The notes: generated by a model from the letters alone, not told the origin. 64,000 nt of DNA from Nocardia albiluteola (GCF_018860155.1 NZ_JAHKNI010000013.1:124001-188000); one strand, 5' to 3'. Counted from the first letter of the stretch, positions 48,716 to 58,449 are shown. Numbers and translations: made by a program.

Positions 48716-51700
48716 ATGAATGCCCTGACAGTGACGCTGGGCACGATTGGAGCGGCGCTCAGCGTGTTGTGCTGGGTGTCGTTCTTCGGCGGCGTGTCGA
48801 ACATCGTGAGGAACATCCGGATAGGCCAGCCCGCCCCGGACCGCTGGCGGCCGTTCGTTCCGCGCTTCATGACCATGCTGAAGGAGTTCGTGGCGCACAC
48901 CCGGATGGTCAAGTTCCGGACCGTGGGCTGGGCGCACTGGCTCGTGATGGTCGGTTTCCTCGCCGGTGCGCAGTTCTGGTTCGAGGCCTACGGCCAGACC
49001 TTCAACCCACGCTTCTTCTGGCCGTTCATCGGCAATACCTGGTGGTTCCACCTCGGCGAGGAAATCCTCGGCGTCGCCACCGTCGTGGGCATCATCGCGC
49101 TGATGATCATCCGCCAGCTCAATCATCCCCGCGTCCCGGCGCGCCTGTCGCGCTTCGGCGGCTCCGACTTCACCGCTGCGTACGCCATCGAATGGATCGT
49201 GCTGCTCGAGGGCATCGGCATGATCATGGTGAAGGCCGGCGTGCTGGCGCTGGACGGACACTCGGAGTGGACCGACCCCATCACCGGTCTGATCGCCAAG
49301 GCACTGCCGTCCAGCATCGTGATGGTGTCGATCTTCGCCTTCGTCAAGCTGATGTCCGGCATGGTGTGGCTGTTCCTGGTCGGCCGCTACATCACCTGGG
49401 GTGTGGCCTGGCACCGGCTCTCGGCCTTCTTCAACATCTACTTCAAGCGCGAGGACGACGGCGGCGTCGCCCTGGGTGCGGCCAAGCCGATGACCTCCAA
49501 GGGCAAGGCGCTGGTCGACATGGAGGCCATCGACCCCGACAACGACACCCTCGGCGTCGGCAAGATCGAGGACTTCTCCTGGAAGGGGTGGCTGGACTTC
49601 ACCACCTGCACCGAGTGCGGCCGCTGCCAGTCGCAGTGCCCCGCGTGGAACACCGGCAAGCCGTTGTCACCCAAGCTGTTGATCATGTCGCTGCGCGACC
49701 ACGGCCAGGCCAAGGCTCCCTATCTGCTCGCCGGTGGCCGCAAAGACATGGGCGGGGACGAGATCGGCCTGGTCGATGCCGAGGGCACGCCGAACGAGGC
49801 GGCGCTGGCGAAGATCTCCGAGGCCGCGCGCGCCGAGGCCGAGCGTCCGCTGGTCGGCGCCGAGGACGTGAGCGGCATCATCGATCCCGAGGTGCTGTGG
49901 AGCTGCACCACCTGTGGCGCGTGCGTGGAGCAGTGCCCGGTGGATATCGAGCACGTCGACCACATCATCGATATGCGCCGCTACCAGGTGCTGATCGAAT
50001 CGGAGTTCCCGTCCGAGCTCGCGGGCCTGTTCAAGAATCTGGAGAACAAGGGCAACCCCTGGGGGCAGAACGCCAAGGACCGGCTCAACTGGATCTCCGA
50101 GCTGGACTTCGACATTCCGGTCTTCGGGCAGGACGCCGAGACCTTCGAGGGCTACGAGTACCTGTTCTGGGTCGGCTGCGCCGGCGCGTACGAGGACCGC
50201 GCCAAGAAGACCACCAAGGCGGTCGCGGAGCTGCTGGCCACCGCCGGTGTGAAGTTCATGGTGCTGGGCCAGGAGGAGACCTGCACGGGTGACTCGGCGC
50301 GCCGCGCGGGCAACGAATTCCTGTTCCAGCAGCTGGCGATGCAGAACATCGAGACGTTCAACTCGGTGTTCGAGGGCGTCGAGGCGTCCAAGCGCAAGAT
50401 CGTCGTGACCTGTGCGCACTGCTTCAACGCGCTGAACAACGAGTACCCCCAGGTGGGCGGCACCTACGAGGTCGTGCACCACACCCAGCTGCTCAATCGC
50501 CTGGTGCGCGGTAAGCAGCTGGTGCAGGTGAAGCCGGTGTCGGAGAAGGTCACCTATCACGACCCGTGCTACCTGGGCCGGCACAACAAGATCTACAACG
50601 CGCCGCGTGAGCTGATGAGCGCGTCGGGCGCCACCCTGACCGAAATGCCGCGGCACGCGGAGCGTTCCATGTGCTGTGGCGCCGGTGGCGCCCGGATGTG
50701 GATGGAGGAGCAGCTCGGTAAGCGGATCAACCTCGATCGCGTAGACGAGGCGCTGGCGACGCTGGACGGCGGTAACTCCCCGTCGATGATCGCGACCGGT
50801 TGCCCGTTCTGCCGGGTGATGCTCACCGATGGTGTAACCGCGCGCAAGGATTCGGGTGAGGTCGGGCAGGGTGTCGAGGTGGTCGATGTGGCGCAGCTGA
50901 TGCTGCAGTCCATCGAACGGGTCGAACCGGCGACGCTGTCGGAGAACCTGCGGGTGATCCAGGAGCCGAAGCGGGCCGAGCCGGAGCCGGTTTCGGCGCC
51001 CGAGCCGGCCGCGGCGGCCGCCGCCGAGGCGCCGGCCGCGGAGACGCCGGCCGCGGAGACGCCGGCCGCCGCACCGGCCAAGCCGGCAGCCAAGGGCCTG
51101 GCCATGAAGGGCGGCATGGCGCCGGGCGGCAAGGGCCTGGCCATGAAGGGCGCGGCAAAGGCGCCCGGGGCCAAGGCGACTCCCGCCGCACCAGCCGCCG
51201 AGCCGACCGAGGCTCCGGTCGCCGATGCGCCCGCCGCACCTGCGAAGGGCCTGGCGATGAAGGGTGCGGCGAAGGCGCCCGGGGGCAAGGGCCTGGCCAT
51301 GAAGGGTGTCGCAAAGGCGCCCGGCGGCAAGGCAACTCCCGCCCCGGCACCGGCCGCCGAGGCCACCGACGCACCGGCCACGGACGCGCCCGCAGCACCG
51401 GCCGCGAAGCCCGGCGGCCTCTCGATGAAGGGCGCCGCAAAGGCGCCGGGCGGTAAGGGTTTGGCCATGAAGGGCGGCATCAAGGCACCGGGCGCCAAGC
51501 CTGCCGCCGAGCCGACACCGGCCGCGGAATCCGCGAGCGCGGCAACGGCGTCGGCTCCCGCGGCCGCGGAATCGGCTCCGGCCGAGGCGACCTCGGTGGA
51601 GTCCAAGCCGACGGTGGCTCCGAAGGGCCTGGCCATGAAGTCCGGCTTCAAGCGTCCCGGCCCGAAGGCTCCGGGTGCGGCCAAGCCCGCGGCACCCGCC

Positions 51701-51907
51701 GAAGCGGCCCCGGCCGAGGTGGCACCGGCAACGCCGAGTGCCGAACCCGCTGCTGCCACAGAATCGGCAGTGGCACAGGAGACATCGAAGGTCACCACCG
51801 ATGCTCCGGCCGACTCCGGCGGCAACGGCGCGCCGAAGCCGCCGACCGCCAAGCCGGGCGGCATGGGCTTCAAGTCCGGAGCGAAGGCCCCGGGCCGCAA
51901 GAGCTGA
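48716..51907 (+). CDS. etfD: EtfD-type membrane Fe-S oxidoreductase with repetitive C-terminal tail
   Basis: 1063 aa from ATG 48716 (AGGAAGG upstream). N-terminal membrane helices of the NarI type are followed by two 4Fe-4S clusters (CTECGRCQSQCP, CTTCGACVEQCP) and CCG-type modules (CAHCFNALNNEYP, YHDPCYLGRHN, MCCGAGG, GCPFC). It matches M. tuberculosis Rv0338c (EtfD), which passes electrons from ETF in fatty-acid beta-oxidation to the membrane. The last about 300 residues are low complexity, with seven GL(A/S)MK(G/S) motifs and a final GMGFKSGAKAPGRKS, in Ala/Pro-rich spacers. Confidence 0.9.
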   Translation: MNALTVTLGTIGAALSVLCWVSFFGGVSNIVRNIRIGQPAPDRWRPFVPRFMTMLKEFVAHTRMVKFRTVGWAHWLVMVGFLAGAQFWFEAYGQTFNPRFFWPFIGNTWWFHLGEEILGVATVVGIIALMIIRQLNHPRVPARLSRFGGSDFTAAYAIEWIVLLEGIGMIMVKAGVLALDGHSEWTDPITGLIAKALPSSIVMVSIFAFVKLMSGMVWLFLVGRYITWGVAWHRLSAFFNIYFKREDDGGVALGAAKPMTSKGKALVDMEAIDPDNDTLGVGKIEDFSWKGWLDFTTCTECGRCQSQCPAWNTGKPLSPKLLIMSLRDHGQAKAPYLLAGGRKDMGGDEIGLVDAEGTPNEAALAKISEAARAEAERPLVGAEDVSGIIDPEVLWSCTTCGACVEQCPVDIEHVDHIIDMRRYQVLIESEFPSELAGLFKNLENKGNPWGQNAKDRLNWISELDFDIPVFGQDAETFEGYEYLFWVGCAGAYEDRAKKTTKAVAELLATAGVKFMVLGQEETCTGDSARRAGNEFLFQQLAMQNIETFNSVFEGVEASKRKIVVTCAHCFNALNNEYPQVGGTYEVVHHTQLLNRLVRGKQLVQVKPVSEKVTYHDPCYLGRHNKIYNAPRELMSASGATLTEMPRHAERSMCCGAGGARMWMEEQLGKRINLDRVDEALATLDGGNSPSMIATGCPFCRVMLTDGVTARKDSGEVGQGVEVVDVAQLMLQSIERVEPATLSENLRVIQEPKRAEPEPVSAPEPAAAAAAEAPAAETPAAETPAAAPAKPAAKGLAMKGGMAPGGKGLAMKGAAKAPGAKATPAAPAAEPTEAPVADAPAAPAKGLAMKGAAKAPGGKGLAMKGVAKAPGGKATPAPAPAAEATDAPATDAPAAPAAKPGGLSMKGAAKAPGGKGLAMKGGIKAPGAKPAAEPTPAAESASAATASAPAAAESAPAEATSVESKPTVAPKGLAMKSGFKRPGPKAPGAAKPAAPAEAAPAEVAPATPSAEPAAATESAVAQETSKVTTDAPADSGGNGAPKPPTAKPGGMGFKSGAKAPGRKS

Positions 51908-51922
51908 CCCGCACAATCACAC

Positions 51923-51963
51923 CCGAGGGGTGCGTCGCCGACCATCGGTGACGCACCCCTCGG
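51923..51963 (+). terminator. Terminator after etfD
   Basis: Long hairpin: CCGAGGGGTGCGTC pairs with GACGCACCCCTCGG, and inner CCGA/TCGG extends the stem. It begins 16 bp after the etfD stop. Confidence 0.85.
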
Positions 51964-52035
51964 TGTATCCGCGCCCAGTACCGCCGTGTCACCGACACCG
52001 CCACGCATCGCAGTGCGCCCGCCAGACCGCGGCGG

Positions 52036-52221
52036 TCACTGAAGCATCGGACCACCGCGGCCATCGCGGACCGCCAGCGGCCCGGCCTCCATGTGCACCG
52101 ACGCCGGGGCGAGCTCGGCCTCCGCGTCGGCATGCAACTCGAGGACGACTGCGGGGGTTCGTGGCCGAGGCCACCGGAAGTGAGGCATTCGGCTGAGCTC
52201 CACGGGCATCGCGCGGATCAC
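52036..52221 (-). CDS. Possible small protein, 57-61 aa
   Basis: GTG 52221 or ATG 52209 to a stop at 52036-52038. It reads ...MPVELSRMPHFRWPRPRTPAVVLELHADAEAELAPASVHMEAG..., with a sensible strand/helix pattern. It is on the same strand and downstream of the hypothetical gene at 52407. The family is unknown, and chance cannot be excluded. Confidence 0.4.
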   Translation of the reverse strand: MIRAMPVELSRMPHFRWPRPRTPAVVLELHADAEAELAPASVHMEAGPLAVRDGRGGPMLQ

Positions 52222-52406
52222 GCTGACCCGCTCGGGAATCGCCTCGGTGCTGCCGGCAGCTTCCCCTCCGCCTGCGGCAGTCGGCGGTTCCGTTGAGCGG
52301 CCGGGACAGCCGTACTCAACGCGGGATGTGCCCGCGCACCGGGTCCGCCCCGTCGACTGCCGGGAAAGGGGCGGACCCGGATCGGGGCGGCGAGGACCGT
52401 CTGCGG

Positions 52407-52907
52407 TCAGTCCTCGCCGCCGCCCACCGCCAGCGCTGTCGTGATCACGACCGACAGGGGTGGGAGTGTGGCGCCGGGAGCCTCGCGGGAGTACGCACCC
52501 CGGCCCGCCCCGGCGCGGACCGGCATGGTCCGGGTGGGCGGCACGATCCAGTGGCAGCCCTCCCGGGTCCAGCGGCCCAGACCGGTCGGCAGCATGACCG
52601 CGCTGCCGATGCCGGGAATGCCGATATCCAGGCGATTGAGCACGTCCACAACGCGATTCGCGGGGCGCTCGTCGGGGGTCACCACGAAGCTCCAGCGGAT
52701 CTGGCGGGCCAGCATCGGGACCGATACGCCCTGGTCCGCCAAGGCCGTGCGCACCCGCTCGGCCCGCAGGACGGGTAGGTGAACCACGCCGATGCTGCCG
52801 GTGATAGGTAGCATGACGAATCCGCCGCGCTCGGTCACCGGCAGCGCGAACTCGTGCCGGTACAACGCAACCCAATCCTCGACGGTCCTGAGCTTTTCGA
52901 CGTTCAC
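52407..52907 (-). CDS. Conserved-looking protein of unknown function, divergent from XRE regulator
   Basis: 166 aa from GTG 52907, behind AAGGGAG. It starts NVEKLRTVEDWVALYRHEFALPV and has a well-ordered alpha/beta pattern (GFVMLPITGSIGVVHLPVLRAERVRTALADQ, IRWSFVVTPDER, GIGSAVMLPTGLG). A Trp-rich segment (REGCHWIVPPTRTMPV) is loosely like the primase-polymerase accessory folds seen in actinobacterial DNA-binding proteins. I cannot assign a function. It is divergent from the XRE gene at 53180, a pairing common for regulator/effector couples. Confidence 0.6.
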   Translation of the reverse strand: MNVEKLRTVEDWVALYRHEFALPVTERGGFVMLPITGSIGVVHLPVLRAERVRTALADQGVSVPMLARQIRWSFVVTPDERPANRVVDVLNRLDIGIPGIGSAVMLPTGLGRWTREGCHWIVPPTRTMPVRAGAGRGAYSREAPGATLPPLSVVITTALAVGGGED

Positions 52908-53005
52908 GGCGAACTCCCTTGCTCCCTCACCAGGTTCGCGCGTGCAGGGCCCCGGAGGTAACGTCCGACCACACGCCTTGCGCTGCCCTTCCGCTGCCCC
53001 TGGCA

Positions 53006-53078
53006 CACGACTCCACCTCGCTGGCGCTCGGCTCCGTCGTGCGCCCAGCGCGCTGGCCTGGTGGTTCGCTCCGCTCAC
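53006..53078 (-). repeat. Degenerate copy of the 77-bp VTERSE element
   Basis: On the minus strand, GTGAGCGGAGCGAACCA...GGCCAGCGCG...GACGGAGCCGAGCGCCAGCGAGG...GTCGTG follows the 77-bp unit of 16573-16803 along most of its length (GTGACCGAGCGCAGCGAGG..., then GGCGGAGCCGAGCGCTGGC), with substitutions and small gaps. It lies in the divergent promoter region of the two genes around it. Confidence 0.6.
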
Positions 53079-53179
53079 GGCCTGCTGTTTCGGTGATATC
53101 AGCTGCATTTCGACTGTGGCTGTGATCACCTCGCACTCGTACTCTGGACTACGACGTTCGTGCGGAAAGGGATGACATC

Positions 53180-54571
53180 GTGGTCCGGCAGTGGTCAGGC
53201 AAGGAAGCCCGTGCCCTTCGCGATGCCAGGCGGATGAGTATCCGGGAGTTCGCGGCCCACTTGGGCGTCCACGAGCGCCTGGTCTCGAAGTGGGAGGCCG
53301 GGGGCGTACGGGTCCATCCCCGCCCGGTCAACCAGGCCGCACTGGATACATCCCTTGCCCGGTCCGACGATGTCGTGCGGGCACGGTTCGCGGCCATGCT
53401 CGATCAGCCCCTGATCGACCGCCCCGCACCTGAATTCGAGGCGCACCACGAGGATCCGGTGCGCACCCACTATTCCAGTGACGCGGAACTTTTGGCACTC
53501 GTTGACGCCGGTGCGATGAGAGGCGATGCGTTAGCAGCGATTTCGGAGAGGGATCTGATCATGGCGGCCGCCCACGAGGCCAGCGAACATGCCGGTCGAG
53601 CCGAGTCGACGAATGTCGGCGCGTCCACCTTGGAACAGCTCGACGCCGATGTCACGCGCATCGCGAACGACTACGTCCATGTGCCACCGGTACCGATGAT
53701 GGTGGAGATGATGCGGGTGCGGCGGCGGGTGTACCGCCTGCTGGAGGGACACCAGAGGCCCTCGGACACCGGCCATTTGTATCTGCTGGCCGGCACCCTG
53801 TCGGGCCTGCTGGCCAATGCCAGCACCGATCTGGGCTATCACGACGCCGCGGGCGAGCAGGCGCGGGCGGCGTGGGCCTATGCGGAACTGTGCGGGCACA
53901 ACGGATTACGCGCGTGGACCCGCGGCATGCAGGCCCTGATCGAGTACTGGTCCGAGCGGCCGCGGCGGGCGGTGCTGCTGGCGCAGAGCGGGCTGCAGTT
54001 CGCCGATTCGGCCACGGCGCGGGTGCGGCTGCTCAATATCGAGGCCCGCATCTGGTCCAGGCTGGGTTCGACCTCCGATACCGAGCGCTGCATTCACGCG
54101 GCCGACGCGGCCCGCACGGGCACCGTCACCGATGTGCTGCACGACGAGGTCGGCGGCGTCTTCGGATTCAACGAGCCCAAGAGCCAGTACTACGCCGGCG
54201 CCACCTACATTCACCTCGGCCAGGCCGCGCCCGCGCTGACCGCCACCGCGTGCGCCATCGACCTGTATGCCAACGGCCCCGAGGAGCAGCGCTCGTACGG
54301 CGCCGAATCGCTGGCGCGGGTGGACAACGCGACCGCGCACCTGATCAACGGCAGCCTCGACGGCGCCACGGAATCGGTGCGCCCGGTGCTGGAGCTGTCC
54401 GAGGACATGCGGATCGCGCAGCTCGAGGAGCGGTTGACCGGACTGCGCATGCGCATCGCCGGGCCCACGTTCCGGGCCGCCATCGAGGCGCGCCGCCTGG
54501 ACGAGCGGATCGAGGAATTCTGCGGGGCCACCGCCGCGCGCGGGATGCTCCCGGTGAACCCGGCATCCTGA
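53180..54571 (+). CDS. XRE-family transcriptional regulator with TPR-like body
   Basis: 463 aa from GTG 53180. The N-terminal helix-turn-helix is EARALRDARRMSIREFAAHLGVHERLVSKWEAGG. A long helical body with TPR-like repeats follows (RRVYRLLEGHQRPSDTGHLYLLAGTLSGLLANASTDLGYHDAAGEQARAAWAYAEL..., HLGQAAPALTATACAIDLY). This layout is common in actinobacterial developmental regulators. Ligand and targets are unknown; the divergent gene at 52907 is a likely target. Confidence 0.88.
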   Translation: MVRQWSGKEARALRDARRMSIREFAAHLGVHERLVSKWEAGGVRVHPRPVNQAALDTSLARSDDVVRARFAAMLDQPLIDRPAPEFEAHHEDPVRTHYSSDAELLALVDAGAMRGDALAAISERDLIMAAAHEASEHAGRAESTNVGASTLEQLDADVTRIANDYVHVPPVPMMVEMMRVRRRVYRLLEGHQRPSDTGHLYLLAGTLSGLLANASTDLGYHDAAGEQARAAWAYAELCGHNGLRAWTRGMQALIEYWSERPRRAVLLAQSGLQFADSATARVRLLNIEARIWSRLGSTSDTERCIHAADAARTGTVTDVLHDEVGGVFGFNEPKSQYYAGATYIHLGQAAPALTATACAIDLYANGPEEQRSYGAESLARVDNATAHLINGSLDGATESVRPVLELSEDMRIAQLEERLTGLRMRIAGPTFRAAIEARRLDERIEEFCGATAARGMLPVNPAS

Positions 54572-54596
54572 AATCCTGTTTGCTGGTGGTGGCACC

Positions 54597-55853
54597 ATGG
54601 GACGGGTGAGTCCTACCAGCCAGTCACCTCAGCGCCCGAGATCGCTGGAGCAGTCGACCAAGCTCCAGAACGTCCTGTACGAGATCCGGGGGCCGGTACA
54701 CGCGCATGCGGCACGGCTGGAGGCGGAGGGGCACCGCATCCTGAAGCTCAACATCGGCAACCCCGCGCCGTTCGGCTTCGACGCGCCCGATGTGATCATG
54801 CGCGACATGATCGCGGCCCTGCCGTACGCGCAGGGCTACTCCGAGTCCAAGGGCATCCTGTCCGCACGGCGGGCGATCGTGACCCGGTACGAGCTGGTCG
54901 CGGGCTTCCCGGAGTTCGACGTCGATGACGTCTATCTGGGCAACGGCGTCTCCGAGCTGATCACCATGACCATGCAGGCGCTGCTGAACAACGGCGACGA
55001 GGTGCTGATCCCGGCGCCGGACTATCCGCTGTGGACGGCGATGACCAGCCTGTCCGGCGGCACGCCCGTGCACTACCTGTGCGACGAGTCCAACGGCTGG
55101 CAGCCCGACGTCGCCGACATCGAATCGAAGATCACCGAGCGCACCAAGGCGCTGCTGGTCATCAACCCGAACAATCCGACCGGCGCGGTGTACTCGGCCG
55201 AGGTGCTGCAGCAACTGGTGGATCTGGCGCGCAAGCACAACCTGCTGCTGCTGGCCGACGAGATCTACGACAAGATCCTCTACGACGACGCCAAGCACAT
55301 CTCCCTGGCGACATTGGCGCCCGACCTGCTCTGCCTGACCTTCAACGGCCTGTCCAAGGCGTATCGGGTGGCAGGCTACCGCTCCGGCTGGCTGGTCATC
55401 ACGGGCCCGAAGGAGCATGCCGAGGGCTTCCTGGAGGGCATCGACCTGCTGGCCTCCACCCGGCTGTGCCCGAACGTGCCCGCTCAGCACGCGATTCAGG
55501 TGGCCCTGGGCGGGCATCAGAGCATCGAGGATCTGATTCTGCCGGGCGGGCGGCTGCTGGAGCAGCGGGATGTGGCCTGGGAGCGGCTGAATGCGATCCC
55601 GGGTGTGTCGTGTGTGCAACCCCGGGGTGCGCTCTACGCCTTCCCCCGGCTGGATCCCGAGGTGCACGAGATCCGCGATGACGCGAAACTCGTGCTGGAT
55701 CTGCTGCTGCAGGAGAAGATATTGATGGTGCAGGGCACCGGCTTCAATTGGCCCTGGCACGACCATCTGCGAATCGTGACGCTGCCGTGGGCACGCGACC
55801 TGTCGGTGGCGATCGAGCGGTTCGGCAACTTCCTGGCCAGCTATCGCCAGTAA
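54597..55853 (+). CDS. aspC: Pyridoxal-phosphate aminotransferase, AspC/AlaA type
   Basis: 418 aa from ATG 54597; GTG 54606 is possible. The fold-type I signature residues are NPNNPTG (190-196), Asp221/Tyr224 in DEIYDKILYD, the PLP lysine Lys254 in FNGLSKAYRVAGYRSGW, and a later Arg binding substrate carboxylate. It matches Rv0337c in position and sequence style; that gene is called aspC, but relatives such as E. coli AlaA use alanine. It should transfer amino groups to 2-oxoglutarate or pyruvate. Confidence 0.92.
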   Translation: MGRVSPTSQSPQRPRSLEQSTKLQNVLYEIRGPVHAHAARLEAEGHRILKLNIGNPAPFGFDAPDVIMRDMIAALPYAQGYSESKGILSARRAIVTRYELVAGFPEFDVDDVYLGNGVSELITMTMQALLNNGDEVLIPAPDYPLWTAMTSLSGGTPVHYLCDESNGWQPDVADIESKITERTKALLVINPNNPTGAVYSAEVLQQLVDLARKHNLLLLADEIYDKILYDDAKHISLATLAPDLLCLTFNGLSKAYRVAGYRSGWLVITGPKEHAEGFLEGIDLLASTRLCPNVPAQHAIQVALGGHQSIEDLILPGGRLLEQRDVAWERLNAIPGVSCVQPRGALYAFPRLDPEVHEIRDDAKLVLDLLLQEKILMVQGTGFNWPWHDHLRIVTLPWARDLSVAIERFGNFLASYRQ

Positions 55854-55956
55854 TGGCCGTGCGGGTCTCGCCCAGGCAAAACAGACCGAAGGTATGAGAA
55901 TCGAGGTTTTTGAAGACTTAACTAGCGCAAAGATCGTCGGTTTGTGTACAGTGGTT

Positions 55957-56090
55957 TTCGGCACCGAAAGTGCCCCGGCCGAGCCGCCTACCCCCCTGGG
56001 CCGCTCGGCCCTGGATTCAGCCGCCTACCCCCCTGGGCCGCTGAATCCCGCGGGCGGCGGAGACATCCCCCTGCTCTCCGCCGCCCCCTC
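55957..56090 (+). ncRNA. 6C small RNA
   Basis: Three consecutive hairpins. The first two have unrelated stems (GGCCGAGC/GCTCGGCC at 55977-56010; GGATTCAGC/GCTGAATCC at 56013-56048) but the same 18-base loop CGCCTACCCCCCTGGGCC. The third (GGGCGGCGGAGA/TCTCCGCCGCCC, 56052-56086) has the C-rich loop CATCCCCCTGC and probably acts as the terminator. Hairpin loops with six or more C are the hallmark of the actinobacterial 6C RNA, a trans-acting sRNA in mycobacteria. TACAGT at 55947-55952 is a plausible -10 box. The strand is inferred from this box and the terminator. Confidence 0.88.
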
Positions 56091-56300
56091 CCACTTCTCC
56101 TCTCACCCGATTGCCCCGGGTTTGCTTGTCTCAAAGCAACTTTCGCTCTAACCGCCGATTCCCGGCCCTAGCTGCGCTCCCAGGGACTTCTGCACCACGA
56201 TCCTCTAGGCTCGCAGCGGTCAGGCGAGACGAATGGACAGGCAGGGACCCGGCGTGAGCCAGCGTACGAGCGAACAATTCGATACGGCGCGGACGCTGGC

Positions 56301-58229
56301 ATGAGTGATCATCACCATCACCACCATCACGATCACTCCGGTCCGATCGCGATCGGGGCCACCGCGGCCAAGGTCGTCGTCGGGCTGCTGACCGGCATCG
56401 GCGTGCTCGCGGTGATCGCCGCGGTCGTGCTGTGGCCCAGCCATCAGCACATCGACATTCCGATACCGATGCAGAACGGCGGCGGCGGGGCCGTACAGAC
56501 CCAGGCCGGCACCGTGACCGTGCAGGACGTCGGGCCGTGTGGCAGTCCGTCCAACGGCAAGGTCTTCGACGACACCCCGCAGCCGCCGCCGAACAACAGC
56601 TACAGCTGCGGGCGCAGCGTGGTCTCGATCGAGTCCGGGCCGGACAAGGGCAAGCACACCCTGCTGGAGATTCCGCCCGGGCCCGATCAGCCGAAGCTGA
56701 AGGTCGGCGACCACATTCGCGTCTCCCGGCAGAACGATCCCAGCGGCACCCCCAACTACGCCTTCGAGGACTACTCGCGCGGCCTGCCGCTCACACTGAT
56801 CGTGATCTTCTTCGTCGTGGTCGTCGTCGCGGTGGCGCGCTGGCGCGGCCTGCGGGCGGTGATCGGGCTGGGCCTGGCCTTCGCGGTGCTGATCGAGTTC
56901 ATGCTGCCCGCCCTGCTCGACGGCAAGCCCGCGCTGCCGGTCGCGGTGGTGGCGGGCACGCTGATCCTCTATGCCGTGCTGTATCTGGCGCACGGGGTGA
57001 ATCTGCGCACCAGTTCGGCGCTGCTGGGTACCCTGAGCGCGATGCTGCTGGCGACGGTGCTGTCGTGGGTGACGCTGAAGATCACCCACGTGACCGGGCT
57101 GTCGCAGGAGGACAACACCAACGTCGCCACCTACGTCCAGCACGTGAGCATCACCGGACTGCTGCTGGCGGGCTTCATCATCGGCTCGCTGGGTGTGCTC
57201 AACGACGTCACCATCACCCAGGCCTCGGCGGCGTTCGAGCTCGCCGCGATCGACGAGACGCACACGCGCCGGGATATTTTCGTCGCCGCCATGCGGGTGG
57301 GCAAGGATCACATCGCCAGCACGGTCTACACCCTGGTGCTGGCCTATGCCGGCGGCGCGCTGCCGCTGCTGCTGCTGTTCTCGGTCGCCGGGCGGTCGCT
57401 GAGCGACGTGGTCACCGGGGATGCGGTGGCGATCGAGATCGCCCGGTCCGCCGTCGGCGGCGTGTGCCTGGCGCTGTCGGTGCCGCTCACCACCGTCATC
57501 GCGGTGCTGCTGGCGCGCCCGTTCTCGCTGCGGTCCGAGCCGGAACCGGAACCCGCGCCGCGGCGCGCGCGACGCCCGAAAGAGGGTTCGGGAGAATCGC
57601 ATTCCCATCGCGGCGGCGGCCAGCAGCCGCGGCGGCGCGCGGCGGAACACCGGCACACCGCGGACGACAACGATGCGCCCGACCAGGACGAGGACTACCT
57701 GCACAGCCTCTCGCGGGAGGCGTACCAGCCCAGGCAGACCGGGCGCCGCCGCGCCGATCCGGAGGGTCCGGCCCGTCACACCGCCGAGCACAACCCGGGG
57801 CGGTCCGCCGACACCCGGGGCAACCGCCCAGCAGACACGGGCGCCCAGGCCGCCGCGCCGCGCCGCCGGGTCGGTCCACGGACGGACACCCAGGTGAATC
57901 GCCTTCCCCCCGAACCGGATTCGTACCGCCAGACCCCGCCCCGACGTCATGCCGCAGACCCGGGCCGCCAGCCCACGGACCCCCGATCGACACAGCCCCC
58001 GTCGGGCCGCCGTCCGGCGGAACCCTACGGATCCACCACGGGCGGCTGGCCCACCACATCGGGCCGCCACACGGGTGCGAACTACCAGGCGCAGGCCCCC
58101 GATCCCGGATACGCGGACGACGACTACGACGAGCCGACCCACCGGCAGCAGCGCCGCACCGACAACCGGCCGGACACCGCGGGCCGCAGGTACCGGAGGG
58201 ATTGGCCCACAGCCGATTACGACGAGTAG
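56301..58229 (+). CDS. YibE/F-family membrane protein with natural N-terminal His-tract
   Basis: 642 aa from ATG 56301. The start MSDHHHHHHHDHSG is a run of seven His, probably metal binding. A first helix (VVVGLLTGIGVLAVIAAVVLW) precedes an extracytoplasmic beta domain (about 60-160). Then come seven or so helices with the YibE/F core (LYLAHGVNLRTSSALLGTLSAMLLATVLSWVTLK, FIIGSLGVLNDVTITQASAAFEL). The last 200 residues are Arg/Pro/Asp-rich and likely cytoplasmic and disordered. Family function is unproven; transport is assumed. Confidence 0.85.
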   Translation: MSDHHHHHHHDHSGPIAIGATAAKVVVGLLTGIGVLAVIAAVVLWPSHQHIDIPIPMQNGGGGAVQTQAGTVTVQDVGPCGSPSNGKVFDDTPQPPPNNSYSCGRSVVSIESGPDKGKHTLLEIPPGPDQPKLKVGDHIRVSRQNDPSGTPNYAFEDYSRGLPLTLIVIFFVVVVVAVARWRGLRAVIGLGLAFAVLIEFMLPALLDGKPALPVAVVAGTLILYAVLYLAHGVNLRTSSALLGTLSAMLLATVLSWVTLKITHVTGLSQEDNTNVATYVQHVSITGLLLAGFIIGSLGVLNDVTITQASAAFELAAIDETHTRRDIFVAAMRVGKDHIASTVYTLVLAYAGGALPLLLLFSVAGRSLSDVVTGDAVAIEIARSAVGGVCLALSVPLTTVIAVLLARPFSLRSEPEPEPAPRRARRPKEGSGESHSHRGGGQQPRRRAAEHRHTADDNDAPDQDEDYLHSLSREAYQPRQTGRRRADPEGPARHTAEHNPGRSADTRGNRPADTGAQAAAPRRRVGPRTDTQVNRLPPEPDSYRQTPPRRHAADPGRQPTDPRSTQPPSGRRPAEPYGSTTGGWPTTSGRHTGANYQAQAPDPGYADDDYDEPTHRQQRRTDNRPDTAGRRYRRDWPTADYDE

Positions 58230-58449
58230 GCGCTACCTCCGGCACTACTGTCGGAATACAGCGCCTCGCAACAGCGTCCGGACGCCGCCGTGTCGTCTTA
58301 TCGGCGTCGTCGTATGAGCGTCACGTCCGACCGGTCGCACTCCGTACCGGCTACTTGTCGCACCGGCATCACACCGCGCCGGAATCTCGTCGGACCTGCA
58401 TCATGCCGCACCACGCGGTGTGTATCGGATGGCCGCGACTGTGGCCGGA

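Noticed and set aside
49667-51916. Arg/Gly-rich frames opposite the EtfD tail
   Set aside because: They arise from the repetitive Ala/Pro/Lys coding sequence on the other strand.
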